From contig OY754981.1 in NCBI GenBank assembly GCA_963576475.1, positions 18,070,570-18,134,569 of the forward strand: 64,000 nt of DNA, read 5' to 3'. A program made the position numbers and the translations under genes. The notes beneath the pieces were generated by a model, which saw nothing but the letters and a program-made list of their open reading frames with translations, had not been told where the DNA came from and made no database searches. Shown here piece by piece: positions 26,501 through 41,500 of this stretch (position 1 is the stretch's first letter; every line of letters starts with the position of its first letter). The DNA is from Molanna angustata (taxonomy: Eukaryota; Arthropoda; Insecta; Trichoptera; Molannidae).

Positions 26501-29500
26501 TGTACAATGAAACTTTATACTGAGGTAGTTTTTCAACAAAGGTAATTTATTTGTAAGGCAGTATACACTACACAAGATCTACGGGGACTCAATAGTTTGA
26601 TACTTTATCTCCAAACATACATACATACATACCATCATCCCGTTTTCATATTCTGGGTAAGAAAAAAAGACTGACCTCCATACTATTCTATCCTGACGTA
26701 CATATACCTATGTATATGTTTTATATAGAAAACAAAATATCTTTAAGTGCATGTTTTGCACGTATTTACCAATTATACATACCTACTATCGCCATCGACA
26801 GTTGGATCTTATGTGTTACATGTATCTAGTTTTATAAAATTGTGCAATAACATTTTTTGTCTCGTTGAAATATAGGTTTGTATAAACAACAAAATTTTGA
26901 ATACGTTTTCAATTGTGTCAAAACATTGTAATTCCACGATTGGTGAAATACATACTTTTAATAAAAAAAGGAGTGTGTATTTGTTTTTGAGATTCTACTT
27001 ATGATCGTCAACTATTTTTTACCCCAAACTACAGATACTTTTCAAATAAGGTTAACTGTGATAATAACATGTAACATGAGTATTAAATTGATAAATACAT
27101 TGTGTACAATTGTGAATTTTCAGTCATAATCAATAAAAAAGCAATGAATGACTCGATAAAACTTGGGTTGTGTAAATTCTTCCTTCTCTGTACGTGACCT
27201 CTGTTAACCCAAGGGCGTCTGTTTGATCTTGAAAAGCCCTTTACCGGAAAAATCGATAAGAATTTTGTTAACTCTACACTACAACACTTATTTCTTCTTA
27301 TAGATTATTATAGTATCAATCGGTTAGGTGATATCTAAGCTTTGTCATTTTTAGAATGTGTATTAGGCTGTGAAAATCTTAAGGTTTCTCTTTGAAGTCT
27401 ACACATGTATTTCAATATTGTTGAAGAATATAAAAATAGCATCACGAACGAAGGCAATGAATAAATAGGGCAATCTTCACTGCATAATAGTGGAATGTTG
27501 AGTAAACGCAATTGAAAAACATTTTTACTTTCAGTCCAAATCTTTATCGCCGTTTATAAGATGACGTGTTCCCACCATAATATTATCGGGAAATGTGATT
27601 TTATGTATGTATGACGTAGGATTTAAATTATACGTTGAACTACATCTTATATCATGAATCACGACACGTCGCATCGTAGCCAATAATTATCTAAAATTCT
27701 TAATTTATACATTAACTAGCATTTTAATTATGGTACATGAGAATTACATAGGAAAATACCTACATTAATTTTGAAGAGTTGGGAACGAAACTGTTTACAT
27801 GAGAAGTAGACGATAAAAGGGTTTTAGATTAATATACACGATATCAATGATGTATAAAATAATAGATACGTTACTAGTCTTTAAATGTTCGGACATATTG
27901 TCAAAGTCAAAATGCCATTTTGAATGATGAAAACATCTAAAAATTACACTAGAACTGTGAACGACCAGATATATCATTTCATGCTGGATATTTATTCGAA
28001 AACTAATATATTTATGTGTATTTTACCATAGTTATTTTTGTTTCGAGTAAACCAAGACAATAGTCCAGTCATATTCGATTATAGGTATGCAGAGGTATTC
28101 TGTTGTATTCGCTTGCTTTTTCACACAGCGATATAACTTAATTTAATTTCGTCTCTTTCTCGGTCATTATTTGGTGTGAAAGAGAATCATAATGTAATTG
28201 CACTGGAGTAAATGAGAAAATATGTCTCAGTGTGTGTATATTATTGTACTATCTCTTTCTCACTTATTGTACACTGTCGTGTGTGCTCTTTCTTGGTGAT
28301 ATTGTAAGAATTCGTTAAAATGTACCATTTTTGTAGAGGGTTTTGTTCTCATATAACGTGTCTATATATAAAATGTCATTGCACAATAAATACTCTACTG
28401 GAAATGTGTCAAGGCAAAGTAAGGAAGCGATATTAAAAGGCGATAAAAATACTTTAAAAGCTGGGTGTCTTATCCTCAAGGGTGTTTCTCTACATTGCAT
28501 CATCCATGAGTTCCTGGTTCTTTCGGGAAAAATATTTATCGAAATCGTCTAGTATAATGTGGTCTGGTAATCTCAGTTTTATTGTCATTATTGGCTTTTT
28601 TGTATTATCCAAGCTACTAAAATTCTAAAATCAATAATTCTTCATTCCTTTTTGAACTTCAAATATATCCATAAACCATGACATCGAATCGTCGCTACCG
28701 TATGTCACTATACAATATTCATGTGTTTTTGGCAAGATCAATAGAGATGAAGATGGAATGTATTTGTAGGAGAACCGGGAAAGCAGGCACTTACACAACC
28801 TGTTATCGGCTGGTTTACGTAATAACTTTAAGCGCTTGCGCAACGTTCCCAAAGTTCATCGAAATCGTCAAAAAATATCATTGACTCCCGCCATGGAAAA
28901 AATCCAATGTAAATAAAAATATTCGATTTATATTCATATGTTATTACACAACATCCTACTGAATCAAAACATTTACGTAGCGTAATTATCCTAATTAACC
29001 CAACAAATTGTATTGACATAGATAGATACACACTGAAAACTAATTGAACAGAGTTTAGAGCTCCTAACGATATTTAGATTGTTGTTTGCAATTTCGTCCA
29101 ACTATATTATAATATAATGTTCATTTATTTTTCGTGCCTGTTCATCATCTTATTATACCTATAGCATATTATTATTGTAATCATTTTAATGTATGTAAAG
29201 ATCAAAGTATAAAATTACAGCATTGCGTCGCCAGATAGTCCTGTATAATAGCCATCCATGGTCATCCATTGTTGTGTGTTGTATCGTTAAGCGAATCCAA
29301 TTTTGATCACAATTTTGATATGGGATTCACATTTTTTTAACCGACTTAAAAAATGAGGAGGTTATTAATTCGAGATTATCCTTTTTTTTCATTTTCTTTT
29401 TGTATTCTCATTCAAGCAACAAACAGGTACATGTCAAATATTAATTTAACGCACATCTAATAATAAGTTGCCACATTCTTACGTTTATAAGTAAGACTAG

Positions 29501-32500
29501 ATATTTATCTTCTCACAGATCCAGACAGAAAACACAATTAAAAAACTGTCTCCACCAGAATCGAACCCTGAACCTTTAGATCAGAAGTCAGATTTCTAAC
29601 AAATCGGGGCCGACTTTATCCATGTTCAGCAATAATTCTTACCTTTACGTACTTAAAATTAAATAAACTTTAATTATTGTTAGGTACCTACTGTTTTGGA
29701 ACTGTCAGTAAGTAATTTGGACTATCTAGTATTAGGCAAAAGACCAAAGGGCGTCCCAAAAGATGATGGAAGGGCATGGTGGCGGAAGATATGCAGGAAT
29801 GTAATGTCTCTGGGGACGTTGCTTAGGATAGGACGACTTGGAGGAGCGCAGTAAGGAGAACTGACCCCACCACCATATGGGACAAAAACTATATGGAGGA
29901 GGGAGTGAATTTTAGATCTAAATACTATCCTATTTTGAAGAATTCCTGTTGGATTTACGCCAGATTTTAAATGTTTTACGGAGTTGCCTGTGTATTATTT
30001 TTATGAGACCAGTTCTTTAGTTACCTACTTTACATTTTGGGGTAAATCTATCCGTTCCTTTATTTTTTCCTCTTATTCTTTTTCTCCTCATGGCATATCA
30101 AGTTCCCTTGGTGGTTACCGCGGTGATGACTTTCCAATGTTGTGCTGCCCGACTCAGAACTTCCGCTTATCTTACCCCGGTCCGTTCGCTGATGTTAAGC
30201 TGACAGGACATCTGCTTTCAGCCAATTTCTATTCGTTCTTCTATATTTCCTTTAAGTATCAGTTGGGGAAAGTGATACTTTTCGCCATGCAGTACATACA
30301 TGTTTTAATTTTAACCTAGGTCGGTACTACCTATACCTATTTAGTACGAGATCTATATTTCGATAATGTTTAAATTACATATTGTGGTATTTAGTGATTA
30401 TATCTATAGAAATGTTCTAGTATAACCACATTTTTGTGATATACATAAATAATATACCTACCTATATAATATACCAAACCTGCCATAGTACCTCAAAAAC
30501 AAATTCATTTATTTATACAATCATGCACTTCCACTCCGATCTGCTGAACGTACAACACTATCCATCCCTTTCCATAATACAGAATTTCTCAGCTCGTCGC
30601 TCGAAGTACAATTTGCAAGATTATGGAATAAGTCCAGATGTTGCGTCTTCTAACTCACTTTTTTATTTTCAAGAAAAAACTAAAAAGGAATATATTTATC
30701 TCTAAGCACCTGATTCAGATTTTTCTCATTGTCCTTTCTCTATCCTTTTTTGCTATTAAGTATTTTTTTTAATTGTTATCTTGTTTTTTTTTGTTTTGAT
30801 TGTTATCTAAAATGGCAATAAGTCCGCCAATGTGCAATATATTTTTTATGTTATGTACAAAAAGATAATGTATGACTTACACGAGTTTTGGAAATAATAA
30901 TATTAAAATAAGATATTCAAGAAGGTAGGAAATGCATGTTCATTGATATTTTAATGATGGAGTTAGATTCTCAATTAATTCTTATTAAACCTTGGAAGAC
31001 AATAACAATATGGTACCATTTCATGAATGAGGGCATGTGTTTTCAGCACGTAGTCAATCTTAATATAGCTACAGATATGCCTACATGTTTTATTTCATAC
31101 CTATCATCATAAAGTTTAATCACATGGTTGTCTCGATGCGAAGGCAGATAATGAAGAGGTGGAAGTTTGCAAATATCTTTGATCTAGATAATTTACTCCA
31201 GGAAAAATTAACGCATCATATTCTTTGTTCGACATTTCCTGTTACACGGGTTGGTATTTCTACTAATACAGTGTAGGTATCACTGGTATAGATTCCACAA
31301 AACTTCTTGAGCCTTTTTTATCGTGGAGAGAGGCGATTTGCACGTATACAAAGCAAGCAAAAAGACACAAATTTGCAATCTGCGATACCACGTGCCGGAT
31401 TCTAGTTGTTTTACGATAAATATACGCATATTATTTTTAAGGACCGGCGTCTTCAGGTCATTCTATATACTTAGAGGACCCACCACCACCCAAACTCTCT
31501 CCAGGAGAAGAAGTCTCCTATTCGAGTCCGCTATATACTTCATGATCGTATAGGTGCTACCTCCGGGAAACCCGAAAGTTCCGTTCGTCATTCTGGATAA
31601 TCTGGACATTCGTCACCGGTGGTTAAGGTTGTTCCATCTTCTCAGCAGCCATTGAAAAGCATTCCTTCACGAGGTGGTCATCTTGCCGAAATATTTGGCA
31701 AAGCTCCAGTCATTTCTTCAGTATGTTATGGATGCTACCATAAAGATTTCCTTGTAGGAAAAGCATAAGTATCTTCATTTTGATTAGTTCCCATATGTCC
31801 GTACACATCCAACCTGGATCACGATCCGTCATCAAAAATCAATAATCGCGATCCAGATTAACTGTGTAATTGATTGGTTGATTGACTGCCTTTCCATGTT
31901 AATCTGGATTGTATTCATTGATTTTGATCACGGACCGCGATCCAGATTGACTGTGTACGGGACGCTTCTGCTTTACAAATACGTTGAAATATTAACCATT
32001 ACAACTCTTATAATATCAAAATAGGTACAACAACGAATAAATTGATTTGACAAAGTAATAAGTTTGATATAAATACTCTGCTGAACTTTGGTGCGCACCT
32101 AGTGAATAAAATATATATGTAAGTTTCTGTATGTAAATCATCAATTAATCATCTTTGATCTGAATTATAAATGAAAGTTACAAAGTTAATCGCATATTTA
32201 TTCAGCTCATCATCATCAGCCATTATTCGTCCAGTGTTGGATATAGGCCTCCCCTTTCAACCTCCATGCTTTCCTACCCTCACCACCCTGTGCCATTGAC
32301 CTCCTGCGACTCGTTTTATGTCGTCAGACCATCTTGTTTGTGGTCTGCCCGGGTTTCTGTAAATAAATTAAAATTAAGGCATAATTATAATTTATTAGAA
32401 ATCCTTACAACAAACGAAAAGTTATGTTAAGATTAATTGAATTATCCTTAATTAATTTTCTTAGATAAAACACAATGGTTTCTAATTTATAGACATTTTC

Positions 32501-35500
32501 TAACTAATATAATATTCGTTTTTGAATGAATCTCTTCGGTATTTGAGAATTCGGAGTAGAACATTTAGTGTGTCTGTGTCCCCTTATAACTATTGATCCG
32601 CTTGATGCGTAAAGCCCAAAATAGTAGAAAATTTTAAGCCTATAACAAAAATTTCATACTCATGATTTTGAATTTTTGTTCCAGTCAGGAGTATCAACAT
32701 TTTATATTTCCACATATCTCAAAAACCATGAAAGCTAGAACGATGAAAAATTGTAAAAATATAGAAAAATACAATATCTCAAACCTTTTTTTATAAAAAA
32801 AAAGTGTATTTAGAAACGACACCGTTTCAGACAATTTGTATGGTAGAATACACATAGAATACACAATCTACGGGGACTGTCAATAGTTTGATACTTAATC
32901 TTCATACATATATACATACATACCATCAAGTTACATACATACCATCAGTAAAAAGGGAAAAATATGGTATAAAAGAGAAAGAAAGCCTGAAAATAGCCAA
33001 CGACTTTCCTGGAAACTAATTATGGAAAAATAATTATGGACGAAGACGGCGTGAAAGAACGATGGAAAGAATATTTCAAGGAACTGTATGATAGCGGAGT
33101 AAGTGGGGACGTGAGTCAGAGAATATGGCATGTAAGCGAAAGTGATAAGGATGAAATAACGCAAGAAGAAGTGTTTGAAGCAGTAAAACACGCGAAAGCG
33201 GGGAAAGCTGCCGGGTATGACAGTGTATCAGCTGAACTTATAAAATATGGCGGCGAACAGACGTTGGAGTGGTGTCTCTCTCTTTTCAACAAATGTTGGG
33301 AAGAAGGACACACTCCCTCAGACTGGAGAAATGCAGTCGTGGTACCTTTGTATGAAGGTAAAGGATCGAAGCTCGACTGCAAAAACTATAGAGCCATAAG
33401 TTTGCTAAGCTCAGTTGGTAAGATGTATGCAAGGATCCTGGATCAAAGAGTGCGAAAGATTACAGAAAGCAAGATATGGGATGTCCAAGGTGCGTTTGTG
33501 GGCGGCAGAGGATGTATAGACCAAATTTTTTCTCTGCGCACGGTCACAGAAAAGGTTCTGGATAAAAATCAGAAAATTTTCTGTGCCTTCATAGACCTAG
33601 AAAAGGCGTATGATAAAGTTGTTAGAGAAAAATTATGGGATATACTAGCAGTGTATGTGGAGTGAAGAGCAAACTGATACGCGTAATCGCGTCATTATAT
33701 GAGAACAGCGAAGCATGTGTTCGTGTCAACGACACAGTGACAACGTGGTTTTCTATAAATAATGGCGTTAGACAAGGGTGCGTGCTATCTCCATGGCTCT
33801 TTAACTTGTACATTGATTTCTGCATTAGAGCCCTTAAGGATGAAAGCAAGGGTCTGAAATTGAGTACTGTAATGGTGCGAGATTTGATGTATGCAGACGA
33901 TAAAGTTCTTTTAGCAGAAAGTATGGAAGAGTTACAGTATCTTGTAAGTATGGTATATGAAGGATGTATAGAGAATGGACTTAGGATGAATGCCAGCAAA
34001 TCAAAGACAATGGTCTTTGAAAAGAGTGAAAGCAGAACAGCGTGTAAAGTAAGAGTAGAGAACGAATGGCTTGAGCAAGTCGACGAATATGTATACTTGG
34101 GAAGCATATTTCAACGGAACGGACGACTCGATAAAGAGATCGAAAGAAGAGTTATGGCAGGAAACAGAGTGAATGGAGCACTGAGACCAATCATGAATGA
34201 TCGCAACATATCAAAGGATGCCAAAGTTGCCATTCATAACGCCATCGTAGTGCCAACCCTGACGTATGCAAGTGAAACCTGGACATGGCAGAAGACGCAT
34301 GAAAGTAGAATAAATGCAGTTGAAATGAGATCGTTAAGAAGGATTTGTAATAGAACGATGTATGACCGGGTAAGAAACGAGGATATAAGGAAAGAATGTA
34401 GGATTAAGAAAGATGTCATTACTAGAATGAAAGTGAACACATTGAGATGGTTTGGTCACATGGGGAGAATGAATGAGGAGCGCCTGACGAAGAAATATAC
34501 AGAGCGGAAAGGAATGGAATGAGAGGTCGGGGACGCCCAAGAAAGGGATGGCACGACCATGTGAACGAAATTTTGAAAGACGGAAATGTTAGAAGTGTGA
34601 GCAATAGACGAACATGTATGAGACGATGCATGAATGTGGACGAGGCGAGGGATGCGTGTCAGGATAGAAAAATGTGGCGTTCGGTTCTCTCTGCCTACCC
34701 CGCAAGGGACATGGCGTGATGGTATGTATGTATGTATGTATGTATGTATGTACCATCAAGTTGTTTATCTAAGTTATCTGACCGTAGAATAATTTTTGAT
34801 TTAATTACACTACACAAAATGGTACATTCGAGTTTTGACAGCCCTGCTCTGATTGAACAAATTGTATATCATGCGCCAGTACGTTCTACGCACGTACACT
34901 ACAACAATATAATTCGCCAATAGCAATGCTTCATTATTTGGGTAACGCATACTCTAGTCTAGGCGAAATTTATTACTTGTCATTGTCAAAATATAAAAAC
35001 TTATTGCATCAATATTTCTTGAAGCAAAATGTCAATTTTATTTCGTTTTAATGTGTTATTATTCTTATATTTACTTTATTATTTTGAATCTATGGTACCT
35101 ATATTGTATGGGACTCTCTTTTAACTTTTTCTCTTTTTCTATCTCTCTCTTGTAATCCATTTTTACGTTACTTTGTTGTTAAGTGGTTATTTATATCTTT
35201 TTTTTTAATTATTTATATAATTTTGTTTCCGCATCTATATATTTTGTTTATTGTATATTGTATGGATGTATACATATTTTTAGGCATCTCTTTTTTATGT
35301 CATGTTTCATGGCTTATTTTCCAACTGTTTTTTTATGTTTCATTCTTTTTTAATGTTCGTACATATTATATACATCTCTTTTTATTTTCATTTTATAATA
35401 TTATTGTATGTATTAAACGTGTTTGAACTATTTTATTTTGTATGTAATTGTAAAAGGCTATTTAGCCGTTGATGGAAGTAATAAATAAATAAATATTCAG

Positions 35501-38500
35501 GGAAGGTAAAAAAGGACTGACCTCCACACAATTCTATCCTGACGTAGGTACAAATTAAGTATAGAACACAAAACATTAAAATATTCAATAATTTTGGATT
35601 TAAGTAAGTGATTATGGTTTGGTATGTATTCTTCAACTATATGTAGGTACCTACTTACTACTTACATACTATTGCTATCGACAGTTGGATCTCATCATGT
35701 GCAACTAGTTTTAACTACCGCGATTGTTAAATTCCACAAATATCACAATATACAATTATTTTTCTTATGCTGCAGATTAATATCGTATATACATTTGATA
35801 GCTAAAAATAATGTAGATAATCGGAATAAAAACGTTATGCATATTGATCAGTATTTTATTGAATCTGTCCTACAAGTCGATAATACTACTATGGTTCAAC
35901 TTGGCAGTTTTCATTAACGAAACTACAATAATTTAGTAAAGCAGTGTATTTATATTTTAATGTTATTATCTAATAATGTATTATAAAATACTTATTAAAG
36001 GGAATATGATTACTTTTGTCTATTATACGTAATTGAAATTTGTGGGAACGCCGCAACATTTTAACCGCAAAAAACACGCTCAAAGAAAGTCTATATACTT
36101 TTCAATAGAAATGATTAAAGTTGGTATTTACCAGAAATTTCTATAAAGAAATCTGATTCTTTTGTGTTATATATAAATATGTACCTACCTATGTATGTAT
36201 ATTGTAAGGCTTTTTTGTCCTCAACAACCAGCTAGAATGTAACCATTATTTTATGAAATCATAATTAGGTATTTATGATTTAAATTATTTATATGTGGAA
36301 ATTCAAATTAATAGAGAAAACTTGTAGAAATTAGAGAAAATTAACTAAAATTTTACAAAAAATTATATCATTAATCACTTTATCCACTTCAAATTTATAA
36401 TAGATGACCCTATGTAGGTACCTACCTACCAAACTTAATAGCGAGTTCATTAATAAGACTTGGAATTATTTAAAAATTATACCTATTTTTATACGCTCTT
36501 TTTCATCCCTTTAAAAAATATGATAAAACGGCGAAACACCCTATAGCTATTTTTATTATAAGTATTGATATACCAAATCTCAAGTTCATAATATCACGTC
36601 TAGTTTCCGAGATATTCGTTTATTCTGTATCACCTCAGAACAGACCTAGGTCTAGTGAGGTGATATATTCCACATAACTTTGTTAAACTGTTTATAATGT
36701 AATATAATTATCGCCAAATATCTTGAATGAGCTTCCGGTTGCGCAGAGCGCAAATTTGTGTCTTTTTGCTTCGTTGGTTTACGTGCAAATCGCCCCCCTT
36801 CTCTGTTAAAAAATCAAGTTATTTGGCGACACATATACCAAATATTCGTATTCATAATGTTTTTATTTCGTAATGTGTATTTTTCCGAAAGTAAAAAATA
36901 AATAACTTACTACCCTAATTTTCACCCACTTAGGGGCGGAATTTCCAAAAATCTTCCCCCAGTGGAAGGTTTTGTTATTAAACCTTTTTGATTTCCAAAT
37001 TTCACTTCTCTGCAATTAGCCGTTTGGGCTGTGCGTTGATGAGTGAGTATGTCAGTCAATCAGTCAGGACATGCACTTTACTTTATTGATATTGATAAGA
37101 ATGTTTTGAATGTCACGCCGATCGCCGTGGCACAGTTGGTAAGCCGTCTGTCTTCTGTGCGAGCGTCCTGGGTTCGATCGCCTGCAGAGAAGAAATTTAT
37201 TAAAATTTATTTCTCATGCTAATATTGCTTCTCTGGGCTGAAAATCTGAAAACACTGGTTAGTTGGAAGAAATTGCCAGTTGGCAATAAACTCGCCACTT
37301 GCACACGGTGCAAGGAAGTGTTCATTATTTTTTTTAATGTTTTCGGACTTTATCAACTATCCAGATATGGATGCATCCTTGGTCCATCTAGTTTAGCCAA
37401 AAGTAAAGATAAAAAAATATATATATAAAAATAAATAAATGATGAACTGATAAATGCGTTTGGTATATAATATAAGTTATTAAAGGAGACAAATTTATAT
37501 ATTTTTATTCAGGGGTGTACGCCTAGAACCTTCTTACTACGCAAACCGTGAAAGAAAATTGGAAAACTGTTTAGTCCGGTGGCCATGAAAAATATTTTTA
37601 AAAACACATGTCAAATCAATTTACATTTGTGACCTTGTATCATCGTATCTACATACGGTTCAATTTTTAAACTTGTAGTATAGTTGCAATATAACAATCA
37701 AAAAAATATTGGGTAACATAATATTTATTTATTTTCTTTGGGAAGCTACAGCTCATTTACAGTTTATGTTACAATATTATTTTTACAGTGTTAGAGCAAA
37801 AAAAAGGCATTCCATCAAAGTATTATAAAAACAAATAACAGTTTACAAGCCAAAGACATTCATACTCACACCTTCATACACACCCACACACACACACCCA
37901 CACACACACACACCCTTACACACCAACACATACACGCACACACATACATACATATATACAACAACTACGGAAGGGAAGAATTCATGGGCAAGCCAAGATT
38001 TTCGGCTTCTATAAGCAATTCCGCTTAAGTTTATATTATGATATGGGTAATGTAGAGCTGATTAGTTTTCCTTTGATAACTTTTATGTTTTTTCTCTTTC
38101 ATAATTTTCTCATATTCTCGAAATATGAATTTCTTATAGTGTTTCCAACACAGAGAAGCAATATTTGCGTGAGAAATGAATTTAAATACATTTATACTTA
38201 TACATATATTATATATTTATTAAAAAGTTGCGTCTCTTAAAAATGTCCGTCGGGGATTGTCCACTAAACCAAGTCTGACGTGTTAAATGATGGTTAAAAG
38301 ATGGGTCGGTGGCAGAGCGGTTAGCGCGCTGGGCTAGTAATCCAGTGGTCGCGAGTTCGAATCCTGCCTCGACCGATTTCGTTCACCTTAGCACAAGCAT
38401 TTATTTGCTTATTTTAGGGAACGTAGGAAGATGTATATGTACTTGTTTAACAAGGACATATTCATTTAAAAAAAATAGCAATTTTCAACACTTTGAGAGG

Positions 38501-41500
38501 TGTTATCGTGTTATGTCCGAAAGCCACCACTACTCAGGCTTCATATTAACCAATCGTTGTTACCTGGTATTATATAATTTTACAAAAAAAATCAGCCTTA
38601 ATACTATGATGTAAATTTGACTGTCGCTGGGTCTTGGTCTATTATACAATCTAAGGTAAAAAATTAAATTTCAATCAGGGATTGTCAACGATTGAAGAAG
38701 AAACGAGTTGGTTGTGGCTAACGCTATACCCCTCACTACCAAGTCACTCCACAAAGTATTAAATTTTTGTATGGAAGTTTTAAGCATTTTCATGAAATGA
38801 GTTTGTTATGTTATTTTTGATTTAAATATTTTATTACGAAATATTGATAACTCATGAATGCCATTTTATGAAATTGCCAATTTGAAAATAAAAATATCCA
38901 ATTTTAATTTTCCTGAGCTTGGGATCACTTTGAAATATTTGAAAGTTTAAAAAATGAGAAGGACTGGTCAGATATCCTTCAAAATCTAATGGGGTCGAAG
39001 CGAATATCTATTAGATATGCAAATTTGGAAAATTTTGCTAAGAATTGAATGAGTACATACTTTAGTCTATAATCGACAAAGTAGAATAAACACACCATAT
39101 ATAGCACATCGTAAACAGCATACTCACACACACAGATACATTGTGATGAAACTTTCAGAATACAATCTCAGTATGACACTAGTTGATAATCTGTAATAAA
39201 ATAATTAGGTACCTTAAAAATACGAATTCATAATTCCACAATATGTATATATCCTTGGGGTAGTGAGGAGTAAAAAGTGTGCACTTATACTCATATAGTG
39301 GAGGGTTTGAGGTTCGTCAAAACTCACACATTTAATCTATTACATAATATTTTTTCTATTGACTATTTATTTATTTATTTAAATTACTTCTCGGGCAACT
39401 AACAGGTAAGTACTATGTCAAATATTAATTTAACACGCGCCCAATAACAAGTTGCCACATTTTGGAGACTTACGATATTAACTGTCTTACAGAGCCAGAC
39501 TGAAAACACAATTAAAAACTGTGTCTCCACCGGGAATCGAACCCGAACCTAACCAACTGAGCCACGAAGGCCGACTATGTTTGCGAATCATAAACCTTGA
39601 CCAAAAAAAAAACTATTAAGGTCGGAGAAAGTGGAGCAAATATTCAATCCAGTGTCAAAAAATTGTATAGATGGTATCATATTTATATGGTTAGTACCTA
39701 TATCAGTATGAATTTTATAATCACCAGAAATTATATAATCAGCTCGATATAAATACATTATACGTCCTGTACAGTTAAGATTAGCTGGAATTGTTACTAC
39801 ACATGATAAAGAAAATAAATTATGATATAAACTAGCTATAAACCACTTATTTTTGTGATTGACTTCACGACTTGTTTCGGAAGCGCTGTCCTTCCATCGA
39901 CTTTATACCGACCATTTATAGCTAGTCTATATTATAATTCAAATATGGTTATTATTAACTACCACAAAATATCCGCCGAATCATTAAATGCATGATATTA
40001 AATGAAAAGTTGTTTGGTACATCAGACAGAATTAATAACGAAAGAAATATTCCAGACGTCCACAGTTTCATTAGTTTGATACAAATTGTATGAACGTATA
40101 ACGTTTTCAAATATTTATATAATATATATAGTTGCATACACACAAACATAGGATTTTTCCCCTGTCGGAAGTCAATAATATTTTATGAAAATGTTTAACA
40201 TCTCGAGACGAAGTTGGAATATTATAGGAGAAGTAGTAACTCAAGGCACCTACAGGGCTTACGACCTGTCATCATGTGGCTGGTTTACGTGATCACTTTA
40301 TGCAACGTTCACCAATTTTGCCTTCTTATTGAGTTCCCTATCAATCCAATTTTTAAAAGATCTATACATTTTAATTACACATCATAGATGGCGATGATGT
40401 ATTCTATTCATATTCAAACGAACAGATTTTCATGATTAAAATATGTAGATCTTCTAAAATTGGATTGATAGGTAACTCAATAAGGCATAATTTATTGGTG
40501 AACGTTGCATAAAGTGATCACGTAAACCAGCCACGTGATGACAGGTCGAAAGCCCTGTAGGTGCCTTGAGTTCCTGGTTCTCCCATAATATTCCAATAAG
40601 ACGTTAAAATTTGTTATAAAATATAACGTTATATAGCAGAACAAATGGATTATCTTTTCAAAAAATCGTAAATAAACATTTACACAAGACATTAACGTAC
40701 ACACTGGAACAACTGGTTAGTTAGAAGAAAGTGCCATACGGCAATAAAGTCGACACTTGCGCAGGGTGCAGGGAAGTGTTCATTATTATTATTATTAACG
40801 TAGTCATTTTACAACAAAAAATACAATTCAATATAATGTATGAAGTAGAAAAAAACAAACAAATAATATTATTATACGTTAATAAAAAAGGTTGGTATCT
40901 AGTGATTAATTAAGAGACCCAGCTCACTGAAACAAAATATTTTGTATTCATTTACGAAGATCCCGTTACACTTTAAGATCAAAATCATTAAGAGAGAGAA
41001 GTCAATTTACAGTGTAAGACTAGAAAGACAATATATAGGTATGAAGAGACCTAATGCGAAAATATCGCATTTAATTATACCTAGTATTGTACCACTAGTT
41101 GCGCGTAACACATGAGATCCAACTGTCGATGGCAATAGTATGCATAATTGAAGATTACGTACCAAACTATACGCACAAATTAATAAATATTTTAAGATAT
41201 TTTTTCCTGTATATAACATGTAGGTATGTTTGTCAGGATAGGATAGTATGGAGGTCAGTCTCTTTTCCTACCCAGAATATGTTAACAGCATGGTATGTAT
41301 GTATGTTTGGAGATTAAGTATCAAATTATTGAGTCTTCTTAAATATTGTGAATAGGCTACTGCCATACAAATTGTATGATGCAATGTCGTCACTACCTTC
41401 AATTTTTATAAAAATTGTTAATAAAAATTGAGATGTAATGCTACAATGCTGATTTTTTTTATAGAAAATTAAATTATCTAGTTGGGATGTTTCGGCTTTT

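Larger units (their letters stand above)
32525..35708 (+). mobile_element. Helitron split by two LINEs (H7 + H8)
   Basis: Helitron sequence runs from about 32525 (GAGAATTCGGAGTAGAACAT) to about 32930. It resumes at about 35498 with the GTAAAAAAGGACTGACCTCC block and ends in the inverted repeat TCGACAGTTGGA (about 35679-35690) and CAACTAG at 35708. The hairpin before CTAG is partly deleted. Between the halves lie the RTE-like LINE (32933-34750) and a Jockey-like LINE 3' end (34763-35497). The order of events reads from oldest (Helitron) to youngest (RTE-like LINE). Confidence 0.7.

Noticed and set aside
33036..34719. Host gene encoding a reverse transcriptase-like protein
   Set aside because: Two frameshifts, a 12-bp target duplication and an ATGT tail show a truncated retrotransposon.
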